A stretch of DNA of 64,000 bases, taken from positions 67,001-131,000 of the forward strand of contig JAMWET010003073.1 of assembly GCA_024036415.1 (NCBI GenBank), written 5' to 3'. The DNA comes from Prochilodus magdalenae (lineage: Eukaryota; Chordata; Actinopteri; Characiformes; Prochilodontidae). Positions 28,401 through 43,400 of the stretch are shown piece by piece (positions within the stretch are counted from its first letter, which is position 1; each line of letters opens with the position of its first letter). The notes beneath the pieces were generated by a model. The model saw nothing but the letters and a program-made list of their open reading frames with translations. It was not told the DNA's origin and searched no databases. The translations under genes and the position numbers were made by a program.

Positions 28401-31400
28401 TTTAGAAAACATATAGTAAATATCATGGCTACATAGACCATTGTAGACATTGTGACCATTCCTATGATCACCATTTTACAAAAATGTGTTTCTATGCAAT
28501 ACATATGACATTAAGGTACTCTGAATCACTACATTGCAATGATTGAATAGAATGGAATATTTTTAAAAGTTTTGGAATTCCCCTGTAGCATTTGATGAAA
28601 CTGAAAACTATCATAATGAGCTGTTTTTATAAAAAAAATAAAATAAGTATTTTACAAATACAGCTTTGTGTACTTGAAAATGCAGGACAAGTAACTGACG
28701 AAAAAGGTGGCAGCTGGAACAGCTCATAGCTCTGTTAGATCTATCTGTGGATTGAAGAACATGTGTAAAGCATCAGGAGCAGGTTTATCAGCTGGTTGTT
28801 GCTGAGTGTAATGGTGCCATGTCGAGAACACAACCATTAACGCCTATAAGAGAGGAGCTGGTGTTATTTGCCATGATTTATACACCATATAACCATCTCC
28901 CTTTAAAGTGTGATTCCTTATGTGTAATGCACAGACCCCTTTATCAGATTTGGGCATTAGCAGTGTCTAACTAGGAACCCTGGCACTGTTTTCTGGGGAC
29001 ACTTGTAAGGGTGTCTACAGGGGTTTGGAGTCGTCACTTACTCATGAGGAGATGTGAGGCCGAGGTTCTTCCATTTTAAAGATGGTTCTAATTTCTTCAT
29101 GCTGCCTGAGTTGTTCAGGGCGAACTGTTGTCTCGCCTTCTCATGCACATTCTTTTCCTGATGCTCGTAAGACCTTAGGGTTTGGCTTCGTTCCTCCACA
29201 TCGACGGCTTCCACATGTGGGATTTTCAGAGTGGTCGGAGGTTCTCCTTGAATGACAAAATCCTGCAGTTGGTTTAAAAAAAAAGGAAGAATAAAAAGAT
29301 ATGAGAAGATGTTCAGGAAAAGAACAGTCTTAATTTGCACTGAAACGCAAGCTGTAACATATATAATAAACTGCTCTTGTAAAATTATACAGACTTGGGT
29401 TGTTAATAAGGCCGTCTTCCTCTGAATGGCCGTTCGTTTAACATAGTTCTCCGTTCCTTGTGGGTGCAACTGCGATAATGCTCTACAGCATATTTTCCAG
29501 CCTACATATGACATGTTGCCTCTTTATTGCTGTATTGGAGAGACACATCATACACTTGTGCCTGAGCAAGACTGGGCTGCTTGTCCTTCGAAGGAGACGC
29601 ATAAAACTAAATCACACATTCAAATTGGTATCTCTAGACTTCTCGATACGACAGACATTCTCCACAGTCCACTGACAGAATAACAGTTCACTCTTTATTG
29701 AGTTATGGGGAGTAAATGACGCAAAAGAAGAAGAGGGATAAAAAAAAATAAAAAAAAACAGAAACAGATTTCCAAGGCTAGTGCAGTGCTGAGGCCTCCT
29801 CCGTTAATTGGCTGAACAATATGAAACGTTTATTGTTTCTGTACATTCCACTAGCTGTAGCCTGGCAGCTTGGCACACTCTGAGTAGAGTCTTTGTGGCA
29901 ATGCCACTCACTGATGATTTCTTGACGTTTTGAAGGTCTCTCTTTTACTACCTTCATGCGCATGCCAACAGGGTGCAGCACATGAATTGTTTGCAGGCCA
30001 GGCCATTTTGTAATCACAGGCACCTGCTAGACAGAAAATAGCCGGAGCTGCCACCATTCTTCCTCCGGCTCCTTCCAGCTGACACAGTGAGGTAGTTAAC
30101 CCTATCAAACCAAATACTTTTAGAGGCGTAGTCTCCTTTTAACTTTAGTTGGGACATGTGCATGTTCATGTTGAGTAGAGTATTTCTGGCTCTGTTAAAT
30201 TTAGTTATGCAGGGCTAGACATGATGTCATAATGCCAATGTCTGGGGTCAGCCATGAGAAATTTAGAGCTAAAACTTGTGGGAACTGAGTGTAAATTTTA
30301 ACCAATCGAACACATCTACTTTCTTTTCGAGTAAACAAAGTAAATTAGACTTGTTAGCTTGTTATGAAACTTTCACTTAAAAATTATCTGGCTTCTTCCA
30401 TTACAGAGCAGATAAAACCACACAGCATGGCTGCTACGTTCAGGCTGTTGTTGGGTTGGTGGGCTAAATTTGGAGCAGCTTTCAGAAACTGTCCGGTGTC
30501 AATGTAGGCTCTAAAGTTGACTTTCTATTTGTCAGATTTTTGTGGAATTTACCATTGCTCCTTAAATGATACCACACATTCTGGCACAAGTTTTAGCACT
30601 TAAAGCGGAACAGAAGATTCAATTAAGAAGCTCTAGAAAACCAACCTTAACCTCATTTAAGCATGACCATTAACCATGCCAAATGGCACCTTTACAGCCT
30701 GAAACAGTAGATTTCTTCATCATTTCTGTTCCTGTTGCTCCATTGTAGGTACATAGGTACATTTTGAAGGATTAAATAATAATGAGTCAAGACTGTTATA
30801 GGACAGTCTAGGATTCTGGAATTGGACCGTTTTACTGGCTCTTTTGTAAATACAGGATTTGTATTTGAAGGTGGAGACAACAGTTTTTGAGGCACACGGT
30901 GTGTCAGTTCTAGATACTGAACTCTCCATATTGAATTGTGGCAATGTAAATATAGTTGTCCATTCTATGCAACCTTTAAAGGAGAAAAGATTATTACAGT
31001 AACCTTTTAGCATAGTCAATAATGGGTTAAAGGGTAACACAAAATGCAGAATGAAAAGGTAAGTGTGTTTATTTAGTCATAAAAACCTGAAGTGGCCAGT
31101 GCCAGAAACAGACAAAAGTTCAGCTCCACCCGCCTTTATTTAATATACCTGTAACTGCTCAGCCCTGGAACATGTGAGCAGTAGTGGGGTTTCAATATGG
31201 CACACAAGCCACTAAACAGAGAACTCCTTGTCAAAACATGAGCAGAGCAATCAGAAAAAACAAAAGCTTGCATTTCTGCTCAGGAACAGGCTACAACCAA
31301 AAAGCTGACATACAGCTGATGTTTTGTACTGTTTTTCTGTGCGCTAAGTGAACTAGAGCTGCTTAGATGTGCACAGATGGAAAACAAGAAGAGCAAAGAA

Positions 31401-34400
31401 GTGCAAGAGCATATTTGCAGCCGTCAGGCTTGCGCTAGCCTTCAGAGAAGCAACTCAAACACAAGCATTCACCAGATAGATCATGACAGTGCCTTGACCA
31501 CATCCAGCTCATGCTTTGGCCCATAACAAAGAGACATGGAAAAAGTGCCAGAATATCCAAAAGAGAGAGAGCTGAAGGAACGGGAGTGTTTAAACGATAT
31601 CCCAGCATCTGACCATGCATGTTAATGCAAGCAGCGTGCTAATCAAAAACTTTACACCTTCAAACACAGTCCAGCTTGATTGCTTTTCCCTAATGGGAGC
31701 CCCCCACTTTGCTTTGGCCAAGCCGTGCACATTTGTTTAAAAGTGTCTGATCTAATAAAAGTGTGAAAAGGCTTCAGTTTTCAGAGAAGCTGATATGTCA
31801 GGAGATACAGCATGTTGTCTTTGGCCCCCTGACTTGGAGCTGGTGCGTGTTCAGCCTCTCTGGGTGCCGTAATCAGGCTCTGACTGCAAGCTGGATGACA
31901 AAAGCGTGTCGGAGTAGACTTATTACTGCAGCCCAGGCGGTGATCCAGAGGAAATGAGCCTCTGGGGTGAAGCAGATTATTTAATTCACACAGCAGCAGC
32001 CCCCTCCACACTGCTGGTAGCTTTATCTGTGTGCGATCGATGAGTCAATGTGCCTCTGGAGAGGACGATTCAGGTGAGTGAACATCAGCCTGGGACCGTG
32101 CTGCTAAAGTCTGAGTGAGGACACATACAGCACTCCCTCCGCATACAGTCTGCAAATATGATTAGAAAATTCACCAGCAGGGAAGGTGCTGGTAAAAGAG
32201 AGAGGAATATATGCTACCACTAAAAAGTGTTTTTGCAATTTGGTCCGTATATCTGGTTCTCATTACCGATATTTAGCTTTTTGATTAGAAAAAATGAGTT
32301 TGTATTTCCTTTAACTGTTTTAACCATTTACTTTAATGCTCTTCTTGGAAACTCTAAGGAAGTGACCCAAAACAACAAAATGTTAGGCAGCATTAAAAAA
32401 AGAAGCCTTCTGTCGCTGACAGTGTGTTGTATAATGACATAGTGCTCATTGGGGCTGGCTAGGTGAAGAATTATCATAAGGTATTATCGGATGATGACAA
32501 TTCCAGATTTCAATAAATTCTCTGACACTTCAAATCTTTTGCTAACACTCAACAACCATGGGCTTCTCTAAGCAGCTGGCTGGGGATCTGAAAATGAAGC
32601 CAATTGATGCCTACAAAACAGTGGAAGGCTATAAAAAGATTTGAAAGCTCTTCCAGCTCACAATTTCCACTGTCTGAAATCTCATTACGGAACCGCAGTT
32701 AAGTGGAACTGTGAAGGTCAAGATGGAAGACAAAGATTTGCTGGTATGCTGGCCAGAAAGACAAATCAAAAACCTCATATGCCACCAAAGGACCTGCAAA
32801 GTTAATGTGATGTCAATGGCAGTTACCTATTCTGCAGTGCAGCATTGCCTGCACAAACTTGATCTGCTTGGAGGAGTCATGAGAAAGAACTTTTAAAATA
32901 CCTTTTAGACAAGTCAAAAAAAAATTTAAACCGTCTCAGCCACAATCACCAAGAGAAGGTCTGAAGTGAAAAAGGAGCATTTAATTAAAAGAGTAGCCTG
33001 CTTACAAGTAAATATAAGGGCGGATCTATTATGTTTTGGGATTGTGTGGCCACCAGTGGTACAAGAAATATAGTCCTAGCAAGTTAGTGAAGATACAGAA
33101 GCTGTATATGAGCTGTATCTGTTATGACTTCTATAACAGAACTATGATCCGAAACATATCCTGATAGTCCAAGAATACTGAAGAAGTAGAAGTGTTCTAT
33201 GATAGGAATAGAAGAATGGAAAGACACCTTACAGTCTATGGAAAACATTTGTAAGCTGTATCTGCCAAAGAAAGTTTTATGTACCGTACTGAACTGGTAA
33301 GCTGTCCAAACTTTTATTTATGTCATAATTACATATAATTACATATAAGACTGTGTTTACTTCGGTTCGCTTTTTGCTAAATATGTCATTTGGTCAGGGG
33401 TGCCTTAACTTTTGCATAGAACACTGATTTCAAACTTTTCAAGGGAAGTGTACAGTGTGAAGTCAGCATTGACGCTTTACAGTCTCTGTCTGTCAATCAT
33501 CCTCGGCTTGTCTTGCTCATGGCCAAGTTCCTGCTGTTGGCATAGTAAAACATGAAAGCTTGGAGGGCATTTTTATGCACACACAAGTGCACACACTAAG
33601 ACCTAGCTGCCTGGCATCGTCTCCTCAGAGAATAATAATGTCTTTCTATTCACTGCCACTCATAATCCAGCCCAACCCGCTACCACTGTGCCCAGTTTTA
33701 TTGCCGTCTTCAGTGTCGCTCCCGCAGCCAACCACCAGCGCTACAACCAGAATATGCACTAGATTCTATACTTGGTGCACTCTGTGTACAAAAAAGCGCA
33801 GTCCAGTTCAGGCAGACCAGTAGCCCAATTATTCTGCTATGATAAATCTATTTCCTGATAATGGAGGATTTAACAGGTTCCAAGAAGGCTTTTGTATTGC
33901 AAAATACATTAGAGAGAGCAGAAATGGGACAGTATCCTTCAGATGGACGGAGTTAACCAATCATTTCAGTTGATGGATGAACAGCTGTTTGAAGTTTTCA
34001 CTGGAGTCCCAACAATGACACGTCAACTTGACAAGTGGAAAAGCTTCAACAGTCCTTTTGGTTGAACAACTCACTTGCTGTCGAAGGTAGAAATTGGTCT
34101 TGAAGTTTTGGCTGCAAAGTGTCTGATTTTAGGTGCACCTCCTGACAGACTCCTCCACTCTTTTGCCGTCTCCTCCAGTCCCAGAGCAGTGGTGCAACTC
34201 AGCAGAGCATTTGTCATTCCTCAAAGGCATGACGGATTCCAGATGAGTCGAGCTACTGAGCAAACGCTCTAAGTGCCATCCCTTCAAACTCCCAAAATGA
34301 AGCACTCTACTGGGCTCTGCCACAGTTTTACTTGGACAGCTTTATTGAAGGACCTTCTGTAATCCTGGGATAAACTTCCTCTGCGTCTCAGTCAGGGGCT

Positions 34401-37400
34401 TCAGATGTAGAAACAGTGCAGGAGGATAACATTCCAAAGTCTCTGTCCTTAAGGTAACTTAAGGGAGCTCCATGCGGTAGTTCTCGGCTTTACCGTTAGA
34501 CCGTCATCGGCTTTAATCACTGCAGCACAAGCCAACACAGATACTGCTGTCTGCCCTTCATTTTCCATCTGCAAACTATATATCGCAATGAGATAACATC
34601 ACAGTAATCTACCAAAGAGCATAAAGGGGAATCTGTCTCTGTGATAGAGTTTCCGTCATGATCTTTCAAGGACAGAATTATGTTGGTTATAAAAAAGGCC
34701 AAGAGTCGGTATAAACCATCAGGTCGAATTTGAAGGCTTTGTTTAAAGATATAAAAAGTACATGTTGGACAGGAGCCTTTGTTTGCATCAACAAGAAGGT
34801 ATTTATTGCCACGCACTTACAAAACTGAGATCAGGCACGAAGCAGGTGAGGCAATTCATAAAGGGGAATGCTAATGTATTAAGTGTATTTAATTTAAAAA
34901 TGTGACTATATAAATATATATACATATATATATATATATCGTACAGGACACTGTGACTGTTGCTAGTCCTGCAAATTGTTACACTGTTCCAACAAATATG
35001 GTTGCATTTGATTGGAAACACCATATGAATTCTCCAAATGATAACCACATTGTTTCCACATCTTGAAGGCATTATTAGGGACCGATTTGTTAATTTATCG
35101 TGTCACTAAAGTGGGAAACAGCACTCCTGAATGAATCACTGATATTTCAAAAGTGCATCTGACTTGTTTTGTCGGCGGGAGCTTGAGTAACTGGCCCGTT
35201 TTCACATTCTTTCACACTGCGGTGATGCGAAAAACAGCACGACGAAGAAAGAGAAAGCCTTGCGCTTCCTCTCTCTCTCTCTTGCTGTGACAGGCAGACA
35301 CTATCTCACAGCGAAGTGTAGAGCAGACACTGATTTCCCATCACTCTGTCCCCCACTCCTCTCCTCAGCTGTGATTAATCTGAGAGCACATACTTCACAC
35401 TGCAGCCTCAGGAGTGAGTGAACGAGTGGGCTCAGCTCTACTCCGAGGACGTCTGCGCTGTTTGTATGCGTCCGTTTTTCTTTTGCTCTCTCGCTCACTT
35501 CTCCCATTTATCTTGACAGGGGAGTGCGAGACAGCTCTGCACTGGCCCTGATTGGTTGCGCGTGTATATCTGACGAACCTGACTTCATCATAGGATGATG
35601 TCATGTGTCCTCGAGGGTCATGGAAGGCTAACAACCCCGACACACACACCATCTCTCAAAAACCTCCCACGAACCACCACCTGTTCTGCTCACAAATCTG
35701 AAGGAATGGTCACACCTTGAGGAGCTATAACTTTTAATTATTTATGGAGTTTTGGAAGCTTTGGGAGCATCTCTACTTGATTAATTAATTGACTTATACA
35801 TGCTCTTTCATAGTTGTTGCATTTTGTACAAAAATCCTATTCAACTTAGGAAACAACTGTAGCGCACAATTGTAAAAAATTAACATTATTACAGTTAACA
35901 ATTTCATTGTTTTTTTTAGGTTCACAGCTGTTAAATTAAACCTATTAACCTAAAGTGGACAATTTTTTTAGACACCTTGTTTACTGAAATAAACATACAA
36001 ACATTACTCACTGCTGCCCTCTAAACATGTCACAGAACCGGTTATTATTTATGCTATTATAACTGTTTTCATGCTTTACTTTATTTACACATGGTTGTTT
36101 CAACACAAGGTACCCAACTGGAATCAGGGTTGGGGATGTAATGCCACATAAGTATATGGAATATTCAGAACACAAAAGTTAGGTATCTGTATTCAGACCA
36201 AGATAGATTTTGTGAAGGCAATATTCAGTATACAGTTACATTTACATTTTAAAAGATGTAAAATGTCATTTACTCACAAAATAAAAACTATATGCCATCT
36301 TTTAAAGAAACACCATCTGTGCTTACTGTGGATATTAAAACCATTATACAGCATGTGGTAATCTCTAAAAAGGAATTACGTTCAAGAAGTAGCTGGTAAG
36401 ATGACGCACCCTGTTGATTTTCTATTTCAAACTCTAGGGAGCAACATATAACAGGAAAGTTATATTCGTAACAAACAACAAAATGCACAATCCTTCCATC
36501 TTCTTCACTCCTTAACCATCTAACAGAAACACTGTGAATTCATCAAACTGCATCCCTTTACTCGCCAAGAGAAACTTTAGTAGTGGAAAGAAATGCCAGC
36601 ATTAACTCTTGTTTAGTTTCTACTTATATAATTTCCCTTGTTTGCTGCCGGACATGTATTTCGGCACAAGAGGTCAGTCATATGTCATTTAGACATTGTT
36701 GAGTTTACTCCTCCTTTCATTAACTAACTGTTCTTAAATGATCTAACTGGAAGCAGGATCATCAAAATGATTGATGAGTTTAGACTATGGCATCAGAGCA
36801 CTGCTACTTCTTCATTCTCTCAAGATGGATTGATTCAGCTCAACACTGCAGTAACTTACTATTACAAAAATAGACAGGCTAGAGGGCTACCTGGTTTGCA
36901 TGCTAACTTCAGTATATATCTCTGCAACACAGCACACAGACCTTACTCACATGCCACCATGTTTTCGGGAAAAAATCTGATCCACCCAAAGTCCACCTTC
37001 GATACCTTGGGAACTGCCTAACAAGACACTAGCATCTGCCTAGTAACTCCCTAGCAACCACCGGGGATACCTGATCAAGTCCCGAGCAATACCACAGCAA
37101 ACTCCTAATATACCATGGTAACTGCCTAGCAGCTCCTTAGGAACCACCTAGGATACTATGCCAACCGCCTATCAACACATTAGCAACATCCTGTAATACC
37201 ATAGCAAGCACCAAGCAACATCTTGTAATACCACAGCAAGCACCTAGCAACACCCTAGTAACCACCTGGGATACCATACCAACCACCTAGCAACAAGCTT
37301 AAGCAGCCCGATTACTCTGCAGTTCCTTCAGGAAATGCACTTTTCTAGTTCTTTCAATTTTGGAATAATTTGAACTAAGGATAAGCTTCTGTACAAACAC

Positions 37401-40400
37401 AAACATTCTTGCTAAAACTTGAACAGACATAAATATAAATAAATATTCATCTCACCACTACTGCGCTCTTTTGAGGGATAATACAACTAAGAATCTCCTC
37501 AGTGCTGGACCTGTTTATGAATGATAAGCTTAGCACTGGTGTTGTACAGAGTCCTGCTTGGGGGATTATTGGCGCGGCAGTGGACTAAAGAAAAAAAAAG
37601 TTGAACATTTTGGAACTTTGTATAAATTTGACTTTTTCATGGAAACAGAAGAACTACAGAGGGAAAAAAGTCTGAAAACCAGTAACAATGGAAAAGAAAA
37701 GTTTTTCCCATCTGCCTTATCAAGATGTATTCAGCCAGTACGTTCCTAAAGCATTTTGCCCAACACTGATTGTGATGTAAACATATGACTGTGAAATGTA
37801 ACAACTGTGGAAAATAACTGTGGTCATAATTGCGATCAGGTGATTATGTAATAATTTTGACAAGCCCATGTCAAAATATCTAAATTCCAGTGCTTATTTT
37901 GTATGAAGCCTGTCTAGCTTCAATCAGCTGCAATAACAAAGTCCAGCTCAGTAGTGTAGCATTTTGAACTGGAAACTCTGCCTTACGTACTGACTCTAAA
38001 CAAACACTGCCACAGTTGAACGAGACTTTTGCCAACGTTCTGTAAAGCCTGGCCAACCTTGCAAGAGTCACTATGAAAGAACATGTTTGTGGGAGGAGTA
38101 GAGGGAGGTCAATCAAAATGAAAAGTGGTTCACAAGGACGAAACAGAGCTCTTCATCATTTTTTGTAAGTCCCACTGTGTTTAAAAGAGAATTGCACTGT
38201 TTTGACTGAATGTCTGCCTACTTGAGCATAGTGTTTCTCTAAACAGGCCACATGATTAAGCTCAGGCTACCATCTCATGATGGTTCAGTTTATCACCTGC
38301 TACACATACTACTGGCTGAACTCATCAGGACTCTTATTCAAGCTGTGATTGCATGCCTATCCATGCTGCTTCCTCAGCTGGCCACCTCTTCTTGCCTCCA
38401 CCCCAACTCCTCTTTCTTGCTGTGACTTCATCAAGTTTTGTATCTTATGAAGGGCCCTTTCTGATGTGCTCCCTCCCTTAGGGCTTTCTATGTATGCAGA
38501 TGGAAGGTCACAGAGGTTCCAGAACAGAGCCATAATATACCAACATTTTCTTATATTTTCTTTATCTACAGTGGTTCTAAATGAAATTCAATTGTTGAGA
38601 TGTTAAGACTCTATTCTAGTGAAACCTACTGAGTTATAGTTGTCCACAGTGGTGCTGAAGGGAACCTTTCACAAAGTTATAACACAAAATGATTATGAAT
38701 AACCTGCCTGATCCCTGAGACAATATTTAAAATGTATTTATTAAATGTATTTAAAAGTCAGGGTCTGTAGACCTCAGTACAAAGTTCTATTCCATTTTGC
38801 ATTAGACCACTTTTGAACAATACAATTTTCAATATTTTTTTTTATTAAATAGACAAATAACAAGTAAAGATTATTTCAATAAACCCCCTTTTGATGCTAT
38901 AAAAATTGTTTCAGCACTGCTATTTTGTTGGGCATGTAAGAGCAAAAGGGGCCAACACCAAGCGTGTAGCATTTTCTTTGCATGGCTAAAAACAACACAG
39001 CTCTATTCTTTCTATTATCATCTTAGGTTCTGGAAACTGTACCTGCTTATTGATGTTCTCAGCAAACTGTGAAGATTTGCTTTTGAGAAGTGTGACGAGG
39101 TCTTTGTAGACATCACTTTTCTTGTCATAAGCATTCTCCTCTCCCTCTTGCTTGATTCCCTGTAAATCAAAATACAGATTGTCTAGTACAGCAATGGCCT
39201 GTATCTTGGGCAGAGATGCTTACACGGTTACATTTACTGGCACAGAACAGTCGGCTCAAAGACAACAGCTAGAAGGGTCAATAATCTAGAGGCCAAAACC
39301 TGAGGGTATCAGTACACACACACACATACAAACAGAAATGTACTTAGAATTCCTGAGAGCTCCTTATTATCAACATTACTGTCGTCCAGTTGGAGCAACT
39401 ATTTAAACCTAACCTCATCCCATATAAGAGCAGATGACAAGAATAGATATCTTTCATTAGAAAAATAGAGTAACAGAATGGAAAGGAAAGAGAGGAAATG
39501 TGTTCACCTTCCACCAACGTAAGATCTCCCTCCTAGATGAGGGAGAGGGAAATGTTGTGGTGTGTAAAATGTTCCCTCTGATTAATTACACACACATTTT
39601 GGTCTGAGAGGCAGCTCGAAACACTTAGCATAGTTACAGAGGCAAAGCTGGCCCAGAACCACACAACTGCATATCTAAACTTTTCAATGTCGCTTACCTC
39701 ATGTTTTGGAAAAGGGTCTGTGTATCATTTCTTTCACACACATTAACAACTCGTTGTGTACATTAAAATTATCTTACGACATTAGTTTCCTTGACAGGCT
39801 GACACATTTCATTTGTAGAAAAACCATGCTGCACCATTTAGCATCCTGATGGGGTCCATTCATCCCCAACAAGCCACTCAAACTAGGCCTGCTAGGATTA
39901 GCTTGTCCGGGTAACAGACTTACTGTCGCAAAAAGACTGCCATGAGAAAACTGTCTGATACAAAACATGCTTAAAAAAGTAAGGGCAAGCCTGCAACCTA
40001 AGTATTGTCCACATTCTAGAAATTGGTATGCAGGTAAACACTCAACCCCAAAAACCATCCACATGAAACCAGACTTTTTACAATCCATACACATGCCTGC
40101 TTCATTAATATCTCAAAGTTTGCGAAAATGCAATGAAAATGTGTTTCTGTTCACCTATAACTTGCAATGCGGACTCTCAAGTTCTGTTTCTTTTACAACA
40201 AAGACTACAGCAACTCTGACTTACCACTCAAAAGGGCAACATGCCCTCATTACACAAGTGGCCACTAATGACAGAAAGGGAAGATGAGACACTGAGGAGT
40301 GGTTGAAAGATGTTAAGAATGATATTCAGACATACACATGATAAGAATTTGAGATACTGTATACATATTGTTGTTTCAGGTTTGGAAAGATTGCAATGAC

Positions 40401-43400
40401 TTATGGGCAAATCCACACTCGTCACTGCGAGGGCTCATCTAACACACTTCAATTGAGTTAACAACATAATAGGATTGGCGGAGACCCGTGAACAAGGACT
40501 TGTTAAAACCAGCATTCAAATATGCCGTCAGTCAAAAAATCTGATTTAAGAAACTGATTTGCAATCTTTAAAAGACTCTGCATAATTAAACTGTTGGGAT
40601 TTACACAAAGTCATTCAGAGTGGTTGGATGTAAAGTGGAGCATTGTAGAGAAACATACCAACTCTCCATGCTTTCTCAGTAGTGGTTTAATGCAAATATA
40701 GACATTTGTTTTACTCCACTTAAGTGTGTTAAAATAAAATATTAAAAGTTAACTAATTAAACAAGTTTGCTTTACACCTAATTTGCTGTACCGCTCCACC
40801 CTAAATGGATTTTAAATGATGCATTTTTAAGCTGAAACCTGAAATCTCAAAACTACTGTAAAGCATTGTCTCATATATGAGGCAACACACTCCATAACCA
40901 TTAAACACTTCAGATGTTTGGTTCCTATTATCACCAATGTGAACATCACCACTTCTAGGACTGATAATTTTACATCAATCTAATGTGAATGAATTTGTAT
41001 ACAACTTAACCATTTAATTATGCAGATTTCTTTGAATGTCATTCTCATTTAAGGTTACTCATGCTTACAGGGGCTAAATCATTATTTTAACTGGACTGGG
41101 TAATAATAGCATGTCTCACAGAATTGAGGTAGACTCCGGCAGTGCTGCATGTGATGGAGAGTGGTTCTGTGTCAAAAGGTTCAATGATGAGGTAGGCGAT
41201 CTCTCCATGAACTTGCCTCCACGGCGGTGAGCGGCAGCCATTGTTAAATTCGTAATCTGCGAAGTCACCCAGAGAACGCAAGATAAAGAAGGTCTCTTTA
41301 GGATGGATAAATAAAAGACACATTATCCTGAAATCTGAAAGTTAAAAGTGAGGAAGCTAAAATCAAATGCAAATGCAGTCACCTGTGATTGAAACGCACC
41401 TAATAGCATGTAATACCTATATGAGCAGGAATAACAGCTGCAATTACATTAGGCACGGACTGGACAAACTTCTGGATGTAGGATATCAATGTTCAGCCAC
41501 TCTTGATTTTCAGCCAAAGAATTGTACAGTGGGGCCATATATGGTGGATGTCATCCCTGGCACAATTCTAAGGAGAACTGACTATAGACTGTAGACTTTT
41601 GCCACTGCTGGTAGACCCTTATGACCATACACTTCCATACACTTGCAAATTTAGCTACCTCCTTTACACTATGACCTTTGGCACAGCCAAATGCAATCAC
41701 TACGTTTTGCCAATCATTGACACCATTACTACCACTACCACTTATTTTCTGTCTGGTGATCTTATAGTCACAATTTTTTTTTATTATTTATGTTCATTCT
41801 CTGTTTATTCTCAAGCTGTTTTTCTAATCAAACAAATACTTCCATTTAGCTACAAATAGCTGTAGGTAATTAAAAGTACATTTACACTGACGTGCATCAC
41901 ATATCATCTGTAGAATTAGATAACAGAAAACCTGTATGTTATTTGTTAGCATGCAGTTAGCATGCCCGTGCTCCTCTGTGGCTAAGAAAGGTGTACATGC
42001 AGTAAACGGTTGCTTGTGGAAGAGAGCAGGCCCCTCTGAGGCCTGTAGCTGCTTGTCAAAGTGCTTCCAGTGAAGATGACTGATGGCTCTTCGGCGTGGA
42101 GCTTCTGCAGACAGCCCGGGTGAGAGCGCTGATTTCACCCCTAAATAAATCACCCTCTCCAAACACCCCCACCAATACTTCCACATGCCCCAAACCGCTT
42201 TGCGCATCCTCTCTGGCTCCCCCCAGCTTTATTTGCATAGAAGGTTCCAATTTGTCCCCGGTGTAGGGGGACGCATTTTTCAAATGCGTGTACATTCATC
42301 ACTCGGAATTTGCAAGGCGTGCTTCTCTCCTCCCCAAACATTTAATTGTTATGGCAAATCTGCCCCTTCTCATGAGGGAGAGAGGTGGAATTGATGAATC
42401 TCTTTGTAAACTACAATCTGACATATGTAATGGTTTCCATGTTGAAGAGGCCTGAACACAGACATTTTATATTTAAAGGATATCCAGCATTGCCCACTAA
42501 TGGTGGTGGCTCGAGGAGTGAGGGAGAGAGAAACATATGCCCAAACTAGTGTACATTACAAGCAGGAGGGCAAAAGAAAATTTGAAATTGAGTGAGTGAC
42601 AGAAAGAAAGAAATGGAGTGGGGGAAAATAAGAGAGTGAGAGGCAAAGGAAGAGAGAGAGTAATGCAAACCTGATGTGTAGTGCACTGACTTCAGCAACC
42701 TCTTCTCTCCTGCACCACATACACTCTTCAGCAGCTCAACATCACGCTTTACAGCAGCTGGACTCAGCCTGACCTCTCTGAGCACCAGCACACACAGAGA
42801 CATGCAATTAAAAACAGCTTAGTAAAATTTAATACAGGTTTGTAATAATTAACAAAACATTGGCTTATAGGGGTATAAGCAGTATTTAGATATCTACTGC
42901 ATTTAAATAAACACAACATAAAAAAAAAATCAAATGCAATACCAGAAAAATGCCTTATAATTTGTCATTAGAATTAGAATAAGCTCAACTAAATGCTTTT
43001 TGTAGCCACTGATAAGATATGTCCAGTAGTTATTACACATTTTTGGCCCATTCCTCCATCCAAATCCATTTTGGTTCATGTATATTTTGTGGTGGCTTGT
43101 TTGAACAGCCTGCTTACAATCACACCATGTAATTTCAAAGGAATTGAGGTTTGGACATTCTTCAGTTAAGATACACTGTTTTTTGTGCCATTGTTATTTT
43201 TCATGTCCCAGTTTACAACCCAGACAGACATCCTGATATTCTGTCAAATTTCCAAATTGCAATTCATTATTTTCTCAGCAACTAGAAGCTGCTCAGGCCT
43301 TGAGACAGCAAAGCAGCCCAGCACCTTAAATACCATTATGCTTCCTCCACCACGCTTCAGAGATGGGACAAGGTCTTGCTTCAGGGTTTTGTTTTGTCCA

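Larger units (their letters stand above)
29263..39042. other. odad2 intron 6 (9.8 kb): remaining parts
   Basis: No exon was found. 31620-32090 is a repeat-free, GC-balanced block that could be regulatory. 35160-35660 is relatively GC-rich with a CTCTCTCT stretch near 35270. 34900-34940 is AT dinucleotide-rich. The rest is unremarkable. Confidence 0.4.

Noticed and set aside
41824..42207. 127-codon minus-strand frame in odad2 intron 4
   Set aside because: Does not match ARMC4, has no splice sites in phase and no known domain.
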